Assembly: GCF_002994635.1 (NCBI RefSeq)
Contig: NZ_PVNL01000029.1
Span: 44,175-108,174, forward strand
Length of the DNA stretch: 64,000 bases
Direction: 5' to 3'
Source: Enhygromyxa salina
GTDB taxonomy: Bacteria > Myxococcota_A > Polyangia > Nannocystales > Nannocystaceae
Positions within the stretch are counted from its first letter, which is position 1, and the number at the start of each line of letters is the position of its first letter. The position numbers and the translations under genes were made by a program. Shown one piece after another: positions 18,004 to 26,152 of the stretch. The notes under the pieces are model-generated. The model made no database searches and was not told the origin of the DNA. It worked only from the letters and a program-made list of their open reading frames with translations.

Positions 18004-20718
18004 TCAGGGCGCGTCGTCGACGACCCACAGCGGGTCCAGGGGCAGCTCGAAGGCGACGCGCGTGATCGAGCCCGGCCGCGGCAAGGCCGGGATCGAGCGG
18101 GCGACCCCGGGGTGGTCGGGATCTGGCTCGACAGCGATCGGGCCCGCGAGCACCCGCGCCCGCAGCTCGGCCTTGGCAGCTCCCTGGGTCTGGGCCACGA
18201 GCGAGGCCAGGGCCGCCGCCCGGACTCGCGGGGAACAGGTCGTCGCGGCCCCGATCAGGTGGTCGAGATGGTTTGGGTGATCCGAGCTGTCGACCTGGCT
18301 CGGATCGGCGCTCGACTCCAGCGAGCGCCACGCACGGTCGCACAGCGCTGCTGTGTCGCTGAGAAACGCGAGCTCCTGCCCGCCCGAACCCGGCGCTGCA
18401 GCCGAGCCACCCGCGGCCTGCTCGAGCGCCGCGACGGCCTGGGGATGGCGCTCGCGCAGCGCTGGATCGAGCAGATCGAGCAGTCGCTCCCACGCCAGCG
18501 CGTCGGCCCGGGTCTCGCTGGCCAGGGACCACAACAGCTGATCGGCCCGCGACCACCTGCGCTGGCTCGGGGCCTGCTCGACGTATCCACGCAGCTGCTC
18601 GCGCAGCGCGTTCATGGCCGTGTCGTCGCCCTCGCGCACGCGCGCGTCAGCGTCGACGTCGCGCAGCACGATCATCGCGAGCTCGCGCCGCGCGGCCGCG
18701 TCGGCGAGCCCGTCGCTGTGCAGCAACACCTGCCGCAGCGCCTCGAGCGTGTACTCGCGAGCGCCGTAGCTGCGGCCCGCCACCGCCGCGCGCCGCCACA
18801 GCTCGAGCGGGGCGCCGGTCTGCGCCGCCGCGGCGGTCGTCAGCAAGCTCGCGCGCTCGGTCTGGCCGTGCGCCAGCGCCAGCTCGGCGTGGAGCTGCAG
18901 CTGGGTCGACGCCGACAGCTCGGGCGCGTGGATCAGCCGCTCGTCGAGGGTGTCGAGCGTGAGCAGGTGGCCGCCCGCGTGGAGCAGGTTGATCAGCGGC
19001 GCGCTGCACGAGAGCCCGAGGTCGGACTCGAGCGCGCGGGCCAGCGCGACGCCGGTCGAGGGCGCGCCGAGCTGCTCGAACCCGGCCTCGAGCGCCTCGC
19101 GACTGCGCTGCGGATCGAGCCCGACCTCGCGCAGCTGCGCGCTGGCCTGGGGATCCAGCCAGCGCCCGAGCTCGGGGCAGCGCCCGCCGTCGCCGAGGTC
19201 GAGCCCCGCGACGGCGGCGTCGAGGCGCGGGTCCCAGCGCTCGAACCACGCGTCACCCAGCGCCCGCCAGACGACGTTGCGATCGCCACCGTCAGCCGAC
19301 GCGGCGTCGCCCATCCCGACCGCCCGCGCCAGCGCGACCTCGGACACCACCGCGGGTAACACCTCGTCGAGCAGCGGACCCGGCACGACCTCCGCGATCG
19401 CCAGCGCCTGCCAGGGGTGGCCCAGGACCAGCTCACGCCGGACTTCCTCGAGCGCCGACCCGGCCGCCTGGGCCAGCCCGATCTCGTGGCCCGCGACCAA
19501 CACCGCGCGCCGCAGCTCCAGGGCCAGGACCGGCTGCTCACGCTGCTCGAGCAGCCGCGCGAGGGTCAAGAGCAGGTCGAAGCTGCGACGCTCGACGACC
19601 ACCCGCCGCGACCAGTGCTGGGCGGCGCCCGGCTGCGCGGGCTGAGCTTCGGCGTCCGGCGGACCGACCGGGATCATGTCGCGCAGGTTGGTGTTGAGCG
19701 CGAACTCGGCCCCGCTCAGATCCCCGACGCTCGCCGCCACGCGCCAGGCCTTGGCCGCTTCGTGCGGCCCCTGCCCCCCGACCGATGCCATCGCCGCGAC
19801 GATCCACTGCTGGTCGAGCGGGCTGTGGGCTGCCGACCCGCCAGGCTCGACGCTGCTGATCCGCAGCAGCGCATACTCGCGGACGCCCTCGGGCAAGCTC
19901 GAGATCGCGCTGACCAGGTCGTCGCGCGTGGCGTCGCCGATCCAGCCAGACAGGCGGCGGCTCGACGCCAGCCCGGGCCCGAGCGCGCCGCCGAACTCGG
20001 CCGCGAGCAGCATCGCGACGTCGTCCGGCTCGACCTGCATGTCGTGGGCCTGCGCGAGCTCGCTGACCGCCCTCGGTCCACGCTTGCGCGCGAGCGCGAG
20101 CTGCTCGGCGAGCCGCGCCTCGAGCACCGACACGTCCTCCGGCTTGGGCGCGAGCGCGGCCAGGCTGCGCTGCGCCTCGGCCTGATCCTGCGCCTGCGGC
20201 CGCAGGCTCGCCATGAACTGGTGATCCTGGTCGGTGATCGCCTGCGGACACACCAGCGCGAGCCGACGCATGTCGAGATCGGCGGCGAGCGGTTCACCGA
20301 GCCGCGCCTCGACCTTGGCCCGGGCCCGAAACAGATCGCAGATCCCCGGGGCATCGGAGGCCCGCTGCAGCGTGTCGAGATCGATGTTGACCAGGCGCGT
20401 GAGGTGAGCCACCGCGATCCCGACCAGCCCGAGCGAGCGCTCGAGCTCGGCGAGCGCCAGCAACGACTGGTCCTGTCCCCCCGTTCGGAAGTCACGAAGC
20501 AAGACCGCGCGCGCTTCTTCGGGGTTGCCGAGCTCGACCAGCGCGGTCGCCCAGGCCCGCGCCGCCCGGCCCCGCGGCGGTCGCTTCTGGGCGCGAGCTT
20601 GGCGATCGAGCTCCGCCCAGTCGCCAGTCTTGGCGAGCCCGACCAGCGCCCCACCGCAGCCTCCAGCCCCCAGCCCAAGCCCAAGCGCGAGGCCCAGCGC
20701 CAGCGCCCACGGCTTCAC
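18004..20718 (-). CDS. Large TPR-type lipoprotein, 904 aa
   Basis: The GTG start at 20718 overlaps the stop of the upstream gene by 4 bp (GTGA), which fixes the start against a longer ORF to 20832. The N-terminus is a Leu/Gly-rich signal peptide ending GAGGC, a probable lipid-attachment Cys at residue 21. The mature protein is helical with TPR-like repeats (an early one reads 'GNPEEARAVLLRDF') over most of its length. No enzymatic motif is seen. It is likely an outer-membrane or periplasmic scaffold, and is co-transcribed with the 220-aa lipoprotein before it. The 76-bp gap downstream to the membrane-protein gene leaves room for a second promoter. Confidence 0.75.
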   Translation of the reverse strand: MKPWALALGLALGLGLGAGGCGGALVGLAKTGDWAELDRQARAQKRPPRGRAARAWATALVELGNPEEARAVLLRDFRTGGQDQSLLALAELERSLGLVGIAVAHLTRLVNIDLDTLQRASDAPGICDLFRARAKVEARLGEPLAADLDMRRLALVCPQAITDQDHQFMASLRPQAQDQAEAQRSLAALAPKPEDVSVLEARLAEQLALARKRGPRAVSELAQAHDMQVEPDDVAMLLAAEFGGALGPGLASSRRLSGWIGDATRDDLVSAISSLPEGVREYALLRISSVEPGGSAAHSPLDQQWIVAAMASVGGQGPHEAAKAWRVAASVGDLSGAEFALNTNLRDMIPVGPPDAEAQPAQPGAAQHWSRRVVVERRSFDLLLTLARLLEQREQPVLALELRRAVLVAGHEIGLAQAAGSALEEVRRELVLGHPWQALAIAEVVPGPLLDEVLPAVVSEVALARAVGMGDAASADGGDRNVVWRALGDAWFERWDPRLDAAVAGLDLGDGGRCPELGRWLDPQASAQLREVGLDPQRSREALEAGFEQLGAPSTGVALARALESDLGLSCSAPLINLLHAGGHLLTLDTLDERLIHAPELSASTQLQLHAELALAHGQTERASLLTTAAAAQTGAPLELWRRAAVAGRSYGAREYTLEALRQVLLHSDGLADAAARRELAMIVLRDVDADARVREGDDTAMNALREQLRGYVEQAPSQRRWSRADQLLWSLASETRADALAWERLLDLLDPALRERHPQAVAALEQAAGGSAAAPGSGGQELAFLSDTAALCDRAWRSLESSADPSQVDSSDHPNHLDHLIGAATTCSPRVRAAALASLVAQTQGAAKAELRARVLAGPIAVEPDPDHPGVARSIPALPRPGSITRVAFELPLDPLWVVDDAP

Positions 20719-21377
20719 GACCCGTCCTCGTCGCACACCAACAGCTCGGCGCCGCCGATGTCCTTCAGCAGGCCATCGAGCAGCCGCTGCTCTTCCGCAG
20801 ACAGCTGCCCGCGCGCGCCCTGAGCCAAGCACAGGCTCGGGAACCCAGGCTCGGGATCCCCGAGGGCGACGTAGCCCTCGGCGAGCCGCAGGTGGTTCGT
20901 GGGTCCATCTGGGTGGGCGGCGACGACGTCCTCGAGCAGCTCGAGGCCCGCCTCCGAGTCACCGTCCGCGAGGTGCTGGCCCGCGAGCACATACAGGGTG
21001 CCCAGCATTCGGGTGGCCGCCATGTCGCGATACTCGGCGTCCCGCTCGATGCTGGTCAGCGCCCACGTGCGCATCTCTTCGAGCAGCTTGAGCGCCTTGA
21101 GCCCGCGCCCCTCCGCGACCCGCCCCGCGATCGCAGCTCGCACGTACGCGTAGGCTGCCGACTGGTCATCCGCCGCCGCGCGAACCTGCTCGAGCGCGGC
21201 GACGCGGTCGGCCTCGCTGTCCGTACCCGCCGCGATCCGTGCTTCTAGCAGCTCGTACAGCGCCAGCGGATCGGCCTGCTCGGCCGGCGCGAGGCTGGGA
21301 TCCACGCTCCCACTCGGCTTACAAGCCAAGCTCGCCAAGCCGAGCCCCACGCTGATCACTGCCGCGCGAACCTGCAC
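20715..21377 (-). CDS. Small TPR lipoprotein, 220 aa
   Basis: The N-terminus MQVRAAVISVGLGLASLACK is a short signal peptide with a probable lipidated Cys at 19. The mature part is helical with TPR-like repeats (for example LADGDSEAGLELLEDVVAAH), and two Cys lie near the C-terminus. It is the first gene of the lipoprotein run that continues to about 13368. No enzymatic motif is present; an envelope scaffold role is inferred from localisation and repeats. Confidence 0.7.
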   Translation of the reverse strand: MQVRAAVISVGLGLASLACKPSGSVDPSLAPAEQADPLALYELLEARIAAGTDSEADRVAALEQVRAAADDQSAAYAYVRAAIAGRVAEGRGLKALKLLEEMRTWALTSIERDAEYRDMAATRMLGTLYVLAGQHLADGDSEAGLELLEDVVAAHPDGPTNHLRLAEGYVALGDPEPGFPSLCLAQGARGQLSAEEQRLLDGLLKDIGGAELLVCDEDGS

Positions 21378-21466
21378 AGCCGAGGGATATCAGAAACCCT
21401 CACCCGCGCCCAGACGCAGCCGCGGCCCCGACCCCCAGCCAAACAGCCGGAGCCGGAGCCCGCCAC

Positions 21467-22318
21467 TCATTGATAGTCCGTGATCACGTCCGCGTAGGCG
21501 GACTCACTCGCGGCCTCGAGCGAGCGCAGCCCCACTTCTTTGCAGGCCGCCGCGCCGTCGCCCGAGCAGACCGCGGCGAGGGTCTTCTTGAAGCTGGCCT
21601 TCTCGCTCGCCGGAGCGCTCGGAAAGGCGACCACCGCCATCTCCGGGAGCTGCCTCGACGACCACACCGTCTTGACGGCCGCGCCACCGTCTGCCTTGGG
21701 CAGGCTGGCCAGCTGGGCGTCGTCGATCAACGCACACGCCACTTCACCGCGGGCGACCGCGTTGACGGTCTTCATCGGGCGCCGGGTGTCCTCGACGGTG
21801 AAGTCCGAGAGCGAGAAGTCCGAGCGCCCGACGACCTTGTCGATGAACTTGGTGTCGTCGCCGTGGTCGGTGCCGAGGGTCTTGCCCTTGCAGCCCGCGA
21901 GGCTGGTCTCGCTCGCGCTGACCACGAAGTACTGCCGACCACCGCCGCCGCTGACCTCGGCCGAGCCAATGACCTCGAGCTTGTGCTTGCCGCGGAGGTC
22001 CAAGAACGCGGCGAGCGAGAGGATCCCGTAGTGCGGGTTGTTGGCGCCGATCCACTGGTTGGCGGTGGCGCGACTGGTCAGGTACTGCCCCGCGGCGCTC
22101 GGCCACTTGTTTTGCCGGGCGACGTGGGCGATCAGGTTGTCTACATACTGTTGGGCAGAGGCGGCGCTGCCGACCCCGTGCTCTTTGAGAATCAGGACAT
22201 TGACGCCGCCCTCGGTCGCGTCTGCCGCGGACGGGGCCAGGGACACCGCAGCGGCCAATGCAGCGGTGAGGGTGGCGAGGAGGGTGGCACAGCTAGCGTT
22301 TCGAATCGTCTGACGCAC
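21467..22318 (-). CDS. PhnD/SsuA-like periplasmic binding protein
   Basis: The GTG at 22318 is preceded by GAGG at good spacing, so the start is well placed; the product is 283 aa with a signal peptide ending near PSAADA. The fold pattern (NVLILKEHG strand, 'HYGILSLAAFLDLRG', 'GKTLGTDHGDD', VARGEVACALIDDAQLASL) matches type-2 periplasmic binding proteins of the phosphonate/phosphate class, with the last segment being the usual 'gadvgai' hinge region. Four or more Cys in the mature part suggest disulfides. No ABC permease or ATPase is nearby, so it may serve as a stand-alone sensor or binder; the ligand is unknown. Confidence 0.7.
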   Translation of the reverse strand: MRQTIRNASCATLLATLTAALAAAVSLAPSAADATEGGVNVLILKEHGVGSAASAQQYVDNLIAHVARQNKWPSAAGQYLTSRATANQWIGANNPHYGILSLAAFLDLRGKHKLEVIGSAEVSGGGGRQYFVVSASETSLAGCKGKTLGTDHGDDTKFIDKVVGRSDFSLSDFTVEDTRRPMKTVNAVARGEVACALIDDAQLASLPKADGGAAVKTVWSSRQLPEMAVVAFPSAPASEKASFKKTLAAVCSGDGAAACKEVGLRSLEAASESAYADVITDYQ

Positions 22319-22367
22319 GGGGGACCTCGTGACGGCCTTGGACGGGCACCTTGGGGGGTTATGCACT

Positions 22368-22409
22368 CACACTCCCCTCAGTTCCGACAAGGCTGAGCGT
22401 TGGAGTGTG
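22368..22409. promoter_or_regulatory. Interrupted inverted repeat between kamA and the PhnD-like gene
   Basis: CACACTCC (22368-22375) pairs with GGAGTGTG (22402-22409), and inside it CTCAG (22377-22381) pairs with CTGAG (22393-22397). It sits after the end of the aminomutase gene and before the PhnD-like gene, both on the minus strand. No T-run follows, so it may be a weak terminator, a regulator site for the downstream gene, or an mRNA hairpin. Confidence 0.4.
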
Positions 22410-22422
22410 GCATGTCTCACGT

Positions 22423-23589
22423 TCACATGACCAGGGGCAGGCTCGCCGCGCGCCGCGGGGTCGCGGCTGGCGCGTCGTCCGGGTCCACATACTCGTACTC
22501 GCGCCCGTGCGCGTTGCGAAACCGCCACCGCCGCCCCTCGCGAGAGATCACCCGGTCGGGGGTGAGCGCGACTTTTCCGCCGCCGCCAGGCAGATCGACC
22601 ACGAACTGGGGGATCGCCAGCCCCGAGAGCCGCCCGCGCAGCTCGTCGATGATCCGCAGCCCGGTCTCGATCGGCGTGCGCAGGTGCCCGCTGCCGCGGA
22701 CCGGATCGCACTGAAACAGGTAGTAGGGCCGGCAGCGATGGCGCACGAGCCAGCGGTTGAGCGCGGTGATCGTCTCGGCGTCGTCGTTGAGGTCGCGCAG
22801 CAGCACGGTCTGGTTGCCGATCGCAAACCCGGCGTCGGCCAGCCGCTCGAGCGCGCGGCCGGCCTCTGCGGTGCACTCGCGCGGGTGGTTGAAGTGGGTG
22901 CTGACCCAGATCGGATGCAGCTCCCGCAGCGGCTCGAGCAGCTCGGCGGTGATCCGCTGCGGCAGGGTCACCGGGTTGCGCGTGCACAGGCGCAGCACCT
23001 CGACGCTGGGGATCGCCCGCAGCGCCTGACAGATCTCGACGAGCCGACGATCCGAGAGGCTGAGCGGATCGCCGCCCGAGATCAGGACATCGCGGATCGC
23101 GGGGGTCCGGCGCAGGTACGCGTAGGCCTCGTCGAGCGCCCCGCGACCTGGAGCCGAGGCCACGTCGCCGACCTTGCGCGCGCGCGTGCAGTGCCGGCAG
23201 TACACCGGGCAGTTGTGGCTGACGTAGAGCAGCGCGCGATCGGGGTAGCGATGCGAGATGATCTCGACCGGGCGATGGTCGTCCTCGCCCAGCGGATCCT
23301 CCATGTCCCCGAGGCTCGGCAGCCCCTCATCGGCGACCGGGATCGCCTGGCGCCGGATCGGACAGCTGCTGCCTGCGCGGGTGCAGTCCATGAGCGAGGC
23401 GTAGTAGGGCGTGATCGCGAACGGGAACCCGCGGGCGCCGACCCCATCGCGCTCGCGCGGATCGAGAGCGACGAACTGCTCGAGCTCGGCGAGGGTGCTG
23501 ACCCGGTTGCGCTGCTGCCAGCGCCAGTCGCTCCACTGGGCGTCGGGCACCGAAGCCCAGCGGGGGTGACGGATCGAGGCGTCGAGCAT
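22423..23589 (-). CDS. kamA: Radical SAM aminomutase, KamA family (lysine 2,3-aminomutase type)
   Basis: 388 aa from ATG 23589 (a GTG at 23598 is possible). The radical SAM cluster motif C-x3-C-x2-C is present as CPVYCRHC (Cys 127, 131, 134). PLP would attach to Lys339 in LPGGGGK. The Asp in QCDPVRGSGH and the Asp in VVDLPGGGGK sit where Clostridium lysine 2,3-aminomutase uses Asp293 and Asp330 to hold lysine, with constant spacing to the PLP lysine; glutamate 2,3-aminomutases differ here. Expected reaction: L-lysine to beta-lysine. EpmB, which acts on the lysine used to modify EF-P, is a close alternative, but no epmA or efp lies alongside. No beta-lysine acetyltransferase gene is visible, so a link to osmolyte synthesis is only suggestive. 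Confidence 0.82.
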   Translation of the reverse strand: MLDASIRHPRWASVPDAQWSDWRWQQRNRVSTLAELEQFVALDPRERDGVGARGFPFAITPYYASLMDCTRAGSSCPIRRQAIPVADEGLPSLGDMEDPLGEDDHRPVEIISHRYPDRALLYVSHNCPVYCRHCTRARKVGDVASAPGRGALDEAYAYLRRTPAIRDVLISGGDPLSLSDRRLVEICQALRAIPSVEVLRLCTRNPVTLPQRITAELLEPLRELHPIWVSTHFNHPRECTAEAGRALERLADAGFAIGNQTVLLRDLNDDAETITALNRWLVRHRCRPYYLFQCDPVRGSGHLRTPIETGLRIIDELRGRLSGLAIPQFVVDLPGGGGKVALTPDRVISREGRRWRFRNAHGREYEYVDPDDAPAATPRRAASLPLVM

Positions 23590-23643
23590 GCCCGACACAC
23601 ATACCCGGACACCTAGTCCGAAACCACCGGACCTACCGCGCGC

Positions 23644-24156
23644 TCAGGCGTCGACGCGGCGCCCACTGCCAGCCGGCACCAGCGCCAGCGCGCACGCGGC
23701 GAGCAACAACACCATCCACATGCCGCCCGCTTCGACCGCGTGGGCGTGATACCAGTCGTGAACCGGATCGACCCATGCGGTCAGCTGGTTCGAGCTGAGC
23801 AGCGGGCCGAGCAGCAGGTACGCCACGCCGATCGCCAGCGCGTAGGCCGACGCCAAGATCCAGTTGCGACGACGATCGTCGATCGCCTCGATCCGCGGCA
23901 GGCGATCCATGACCTGGCGGGTGAAGAACACGTCGCAGGGCTCGTGCACGTCGAGCAGCGCGAGCTCCATCTCGACGAACTCGGCCAGCTCCTGCCGACA
24001 CGCGGGATCGTTGCGCACGGTCTGGCGCAGCGCGTGCGGCAGCCAGCGCTCGCCCGTGGGATCTTCGCGCAGCTGCGCAGGATCGAGATCGAGCTCCACG
24101 AGCTGCTCGACGAATCGCTCGAGCTGAGGACTCGCCTGGGAAACGGGCGCGCTCAT
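23644..24156 (-). CDS. Putative membrane anti-sigma factor, 170 aa
   Basis: The ATG overlaps the stop of the ECF sigma gene by 4 bp. The N-terminal 85 residues are acidic and helical with two Cys, like a cytoplasmic sigma-binding domain; two membrane segments follow (about 100-120 and 145-163). Position directly after an ECF sigma gene plus this topology make an anti-sigma role likely, although the classical zinc HxxxCxxC motif is not seen. Confidence 0.65.
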   Translation of the reverse strand: MSAPVSQASPQLERFVEQLVELDLDPAQLREDPTGERWLPHALRQTVRNDPACRQELAEFVEMELALLDVHEPCDVFFTRQVMDRLPRIEAIDDRRRNWILASAYALAIGVAYLLLGPLLSSNQLTAWVDPVHDWYHAHAVEAGGMWMVLLLAACALALVPAGSGRRVDA

Positions 24157-24791
24157 TCGACCAGCTCCGCGGCTGAGTTCGCAGCCCCCGACGGCGCCGC
24201 GAGCGGATCGCGAAGGTGCTCGCGCAGCAGCTTCTTGGCCCGATGCAGGTGGGTCTTCACCGTGCCGATCGGGAGCTCGAGCAGGTCCGCGATCTCGGGA
24301 TACGACACATCCTGCAGGTAGTGCAGCGTGACGACCACCCGGTAGCGCTCGGGCAGCGCCGCGATCGCGCCAGCGAGGTCGCGGCGCAGATCCAGGCGGC
24401 TGGCCGACAGCTCGGTGTCGGGCGCCGGAGCGTGGTTCTCGAACCCCTCGGGCAGGGCCGACAGCGGCTTGCCGCGGGTGCGGTGGTTGACGAACACGTT
24501 GTAGGAGATCCGGTAGATCCAGGTGGAGAAGCGCGACCGCCCCTCAAACCCGATCAGCCCCCGGTACGCGCGCAGGAACACCTCTTGGGCGAGGTCGTCG
24601 GCGACCGTTCGGTTGCCGGTCAAGCGCAACAGCAGGCCCCGCACCTTGCCCTGGTGGCGGCGCACGAGCTCGGCGAACGCCGCGTTGTCACCACCGCTGT
24701 TGGCCCGCTCGACCAAGCTCTCGTCGTCGAGCTCGGCCACGTGGGTGACGCCCGGCGCTTGCCCCCATGTCTGGGCGAATGCCCGCGTCAT
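24153..24791 (-). CDS. ECF-type RNA polymerase sigma factor
   Basis: 212 aa. Region 2 is clear (LAQEVFLRAYRGLIGFEGRS, then STWIYRISYNVFVNHRT) and so is region 4 ('ALPERYRVVVTLHYLQDVSY', then EIADLLELPIGTVKTHLHRAK). It directs RNA polymerase to a stress or envelope regulon. The ATG at 24791 overlaps the stop of the DUF6249 gene, and its own stop overlaps the anti-sigma start, so the three genes are translationally coupled. A longer upstream ORF would intrude into the DUF6249 gene and is rejected. Confidence 0.93.
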   Translation of the reverse strand: MTRAFAQTWGQAPGVTHVAELDDESLVERANSGGDNAAFAELVRRHQGKVRGLLLRLTGNRTVADDLAQEVFLRAYRGLIGFEGRSRFSTWIYRISYNVFVNHRTRGKPLSALPEGFENHAPAPDTELSASRLDLRRDLAGAIAALPERYRVVVTLHYLQDVSYPEIADLLELPIGTVKTHLHRAKKLLREHLRDPLAAPSGAANSAAELVE

Positions 24792-25381
24792 CGCAGATCC
24801 CCATCGGGCTTGGCGACGGCGAAGCGATGACTGACCAGGTAGCCGATCCCGATGAACCCCGGGATCAGCCCCGCCGGGCTGAGGCTGTGGCTGCCCCCCA
24901 CCATGGACGCGAGCAGCAGCCCGAGCCCCGTGCACACCAACACGATCCCCCGCCGCAGATCGCTGCCGTTGTTGGCGCCGACCAGCTCGGGCGGCGGCTC
25001 GATCCCCTTCTCGACCATCCGGCGGGCGAGGTCGAGCCGGTGGCGGGTCGTCGCGTGGCGAAACCGGATCACCGAGATCACGATCAGCGCGACCACGGCC
25101 AAGAACGCGAGGTCGAACGGCCGAAACCCGGTGCTACAGGTGGCGGTCCGGGTCTCGAACAGCATCGAGTCGAACTCCAGCAGGTAGCCGAGCGCGCCCG
25201 AGCAGCCCTGCTCCCCGATCCCGGTGTCGACCACCAGCGGGGTCAGATCTCCCGCGAGCGCGACCCCGCCCAAACCTCCGGGCAGACTACCCGTGACGCC
25301 CCAGGCGACGAGGGCGGCGCCCAACACGAGCCCCGCTCGAGCCGAGCGGGAGACGAGTGACGAACATGCTTGCGGCGGCAT
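24788..25381 (-). CDS. DUF6249-type membrane protein
   Basis: About 197 aa from ATG 25381 (GTG 25387 possible). N-terminal signal-like hydrophobic segment; one membrane helix near 90-108; then the R-L-D-L-A-R-R-M-V-E-K-G-I-E-P-P-P-E-L segment typical of DUF6249 proteins, followed by a pair of membrane helices near the C-terminus. It is the first gene of the sigma/anti-sigma cassette and overlaps the sigma gene by 4 bp. DUF6249 proteins often lie next to ECF sigma genes; their function is unknown, perhaps signal perception. Confidence 0.7.
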   Translation of the reverse strand: MPPQACSSLVSRSARAGLVLGAALVAWGVTGSLPGGLGGVALAGDLTPLVVDTGIGEQGCSGALGYLLEFDSMLFETRTATCSTGFRPFDLAFLAVVALIVISVIRFRHATTRHRLDLARRMVEKGIEPPPELVGANNGSDLRRGIVLVCTGLGLLLASMVGGSHSLSPAGLIPGFIGIGYLVSHRFAVAKPDGDLR

Positions 25382-25417
25382 CGGCACGGGTGCGACCCCG
25401 CCAGTGTCCGCGGGGTT

Positions 25418-26068
25418 TCAAGGGGGTGCAAGTCGAGTCGCGCGATAGTCACGCCACAGCGCGAGCAGATCTGCCGACGGCAGCGGCGGGCCGCCTGCCC
25501 GACCGATCTCCTCGCTCGAGCGGCGGTGACCTCGCGCGACCGTGGCCCGCAGCTCCTCGACCCGGTCCGGCATCGCCAGCTGGGCGTCGATCCGCGCACA
25601 AAAAGCCGCGTGATCGTGCTCGAGGCCGTGAAACACCCCCTGGATCTCGATCTGCTCGGCGAACCAGTCTCGGGCGAATTGCTGGGGGTTCGTGTGCAGC
25701 GGCGCACATATCGATGTACTCAAACCACAGCAGGTCAGCTCCTCCCACAGCAGCAGGCGATGATCGACCCGCTCGATATCGAGCGGGATCGCCCCATAGT
25801 CAAAGCCATGGTCGTCCGCCAGGTGACCGAGAAACAGCGCGTGAACGACCTCATGGATCAGGTTTGGAAGCCCCTGCGCCTCGACGATCCACTCGCACCC
25901 GAAAAATTCCAGTGACTCTGCGTGGGTCGCCCGTCGGCAAAGATTACCTCGATCCGGCCCCAACAGCGTAAATCCGCCCATTTGCGCGAGGACCCGCCGG
26001 ATGGCGTGGACCAGATCGCGGCGCGTGTGACACTCGATCCCCGCTGCCGCCTTTGACTTTTCTCCCAT
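25418..26068 (-). CDS. Orphan HExxH protein, possible zinc metallopeptidase
   Basis: 216 aa, no signal peptide. It contains HEVVH at residues 72-76 in a hydrophobic helix, and 32 residues on a W-E-E (108-110) in another helix that could give the third zinc ligand, the arrangement of gluzincin-like peptidases. There are five or more Cys residues. No family was recognised. It is 36 bp upstream of the DUF6249/sigma cassette on the same strand and diverges from the Ser/Thr kinase gene with an 84-bp gap. Confidence 0.6.
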   Translation of the reverse strand: MGEKSKAAAGIECHTRRDLVHAIRRVLAQMGGFTLLGPDRGNLCRRATHAESLEFFGCEWIVEAQGLPNLIHEVVHALFLGHLADDHGFDYGAIPLDIERVDHRLLLWEELTCCGLSTSICAPLHTNPQQFARDWFAEQIEIQGVFHGLEHDHAAFCARIDAQLAMPDRVEELRATVARGHRRSSEEIGRAGGPPLPSADLLALWRDYRATRLAPP

Positions 26069-26152
26069 TTGATTCGACGTAAGCCCAGATAAGTCTTCGG
26101 CATCTCGCCTCGCGCCTGATACTGTCGGTCTAGCGACGCTTCAGCCCCCGTC

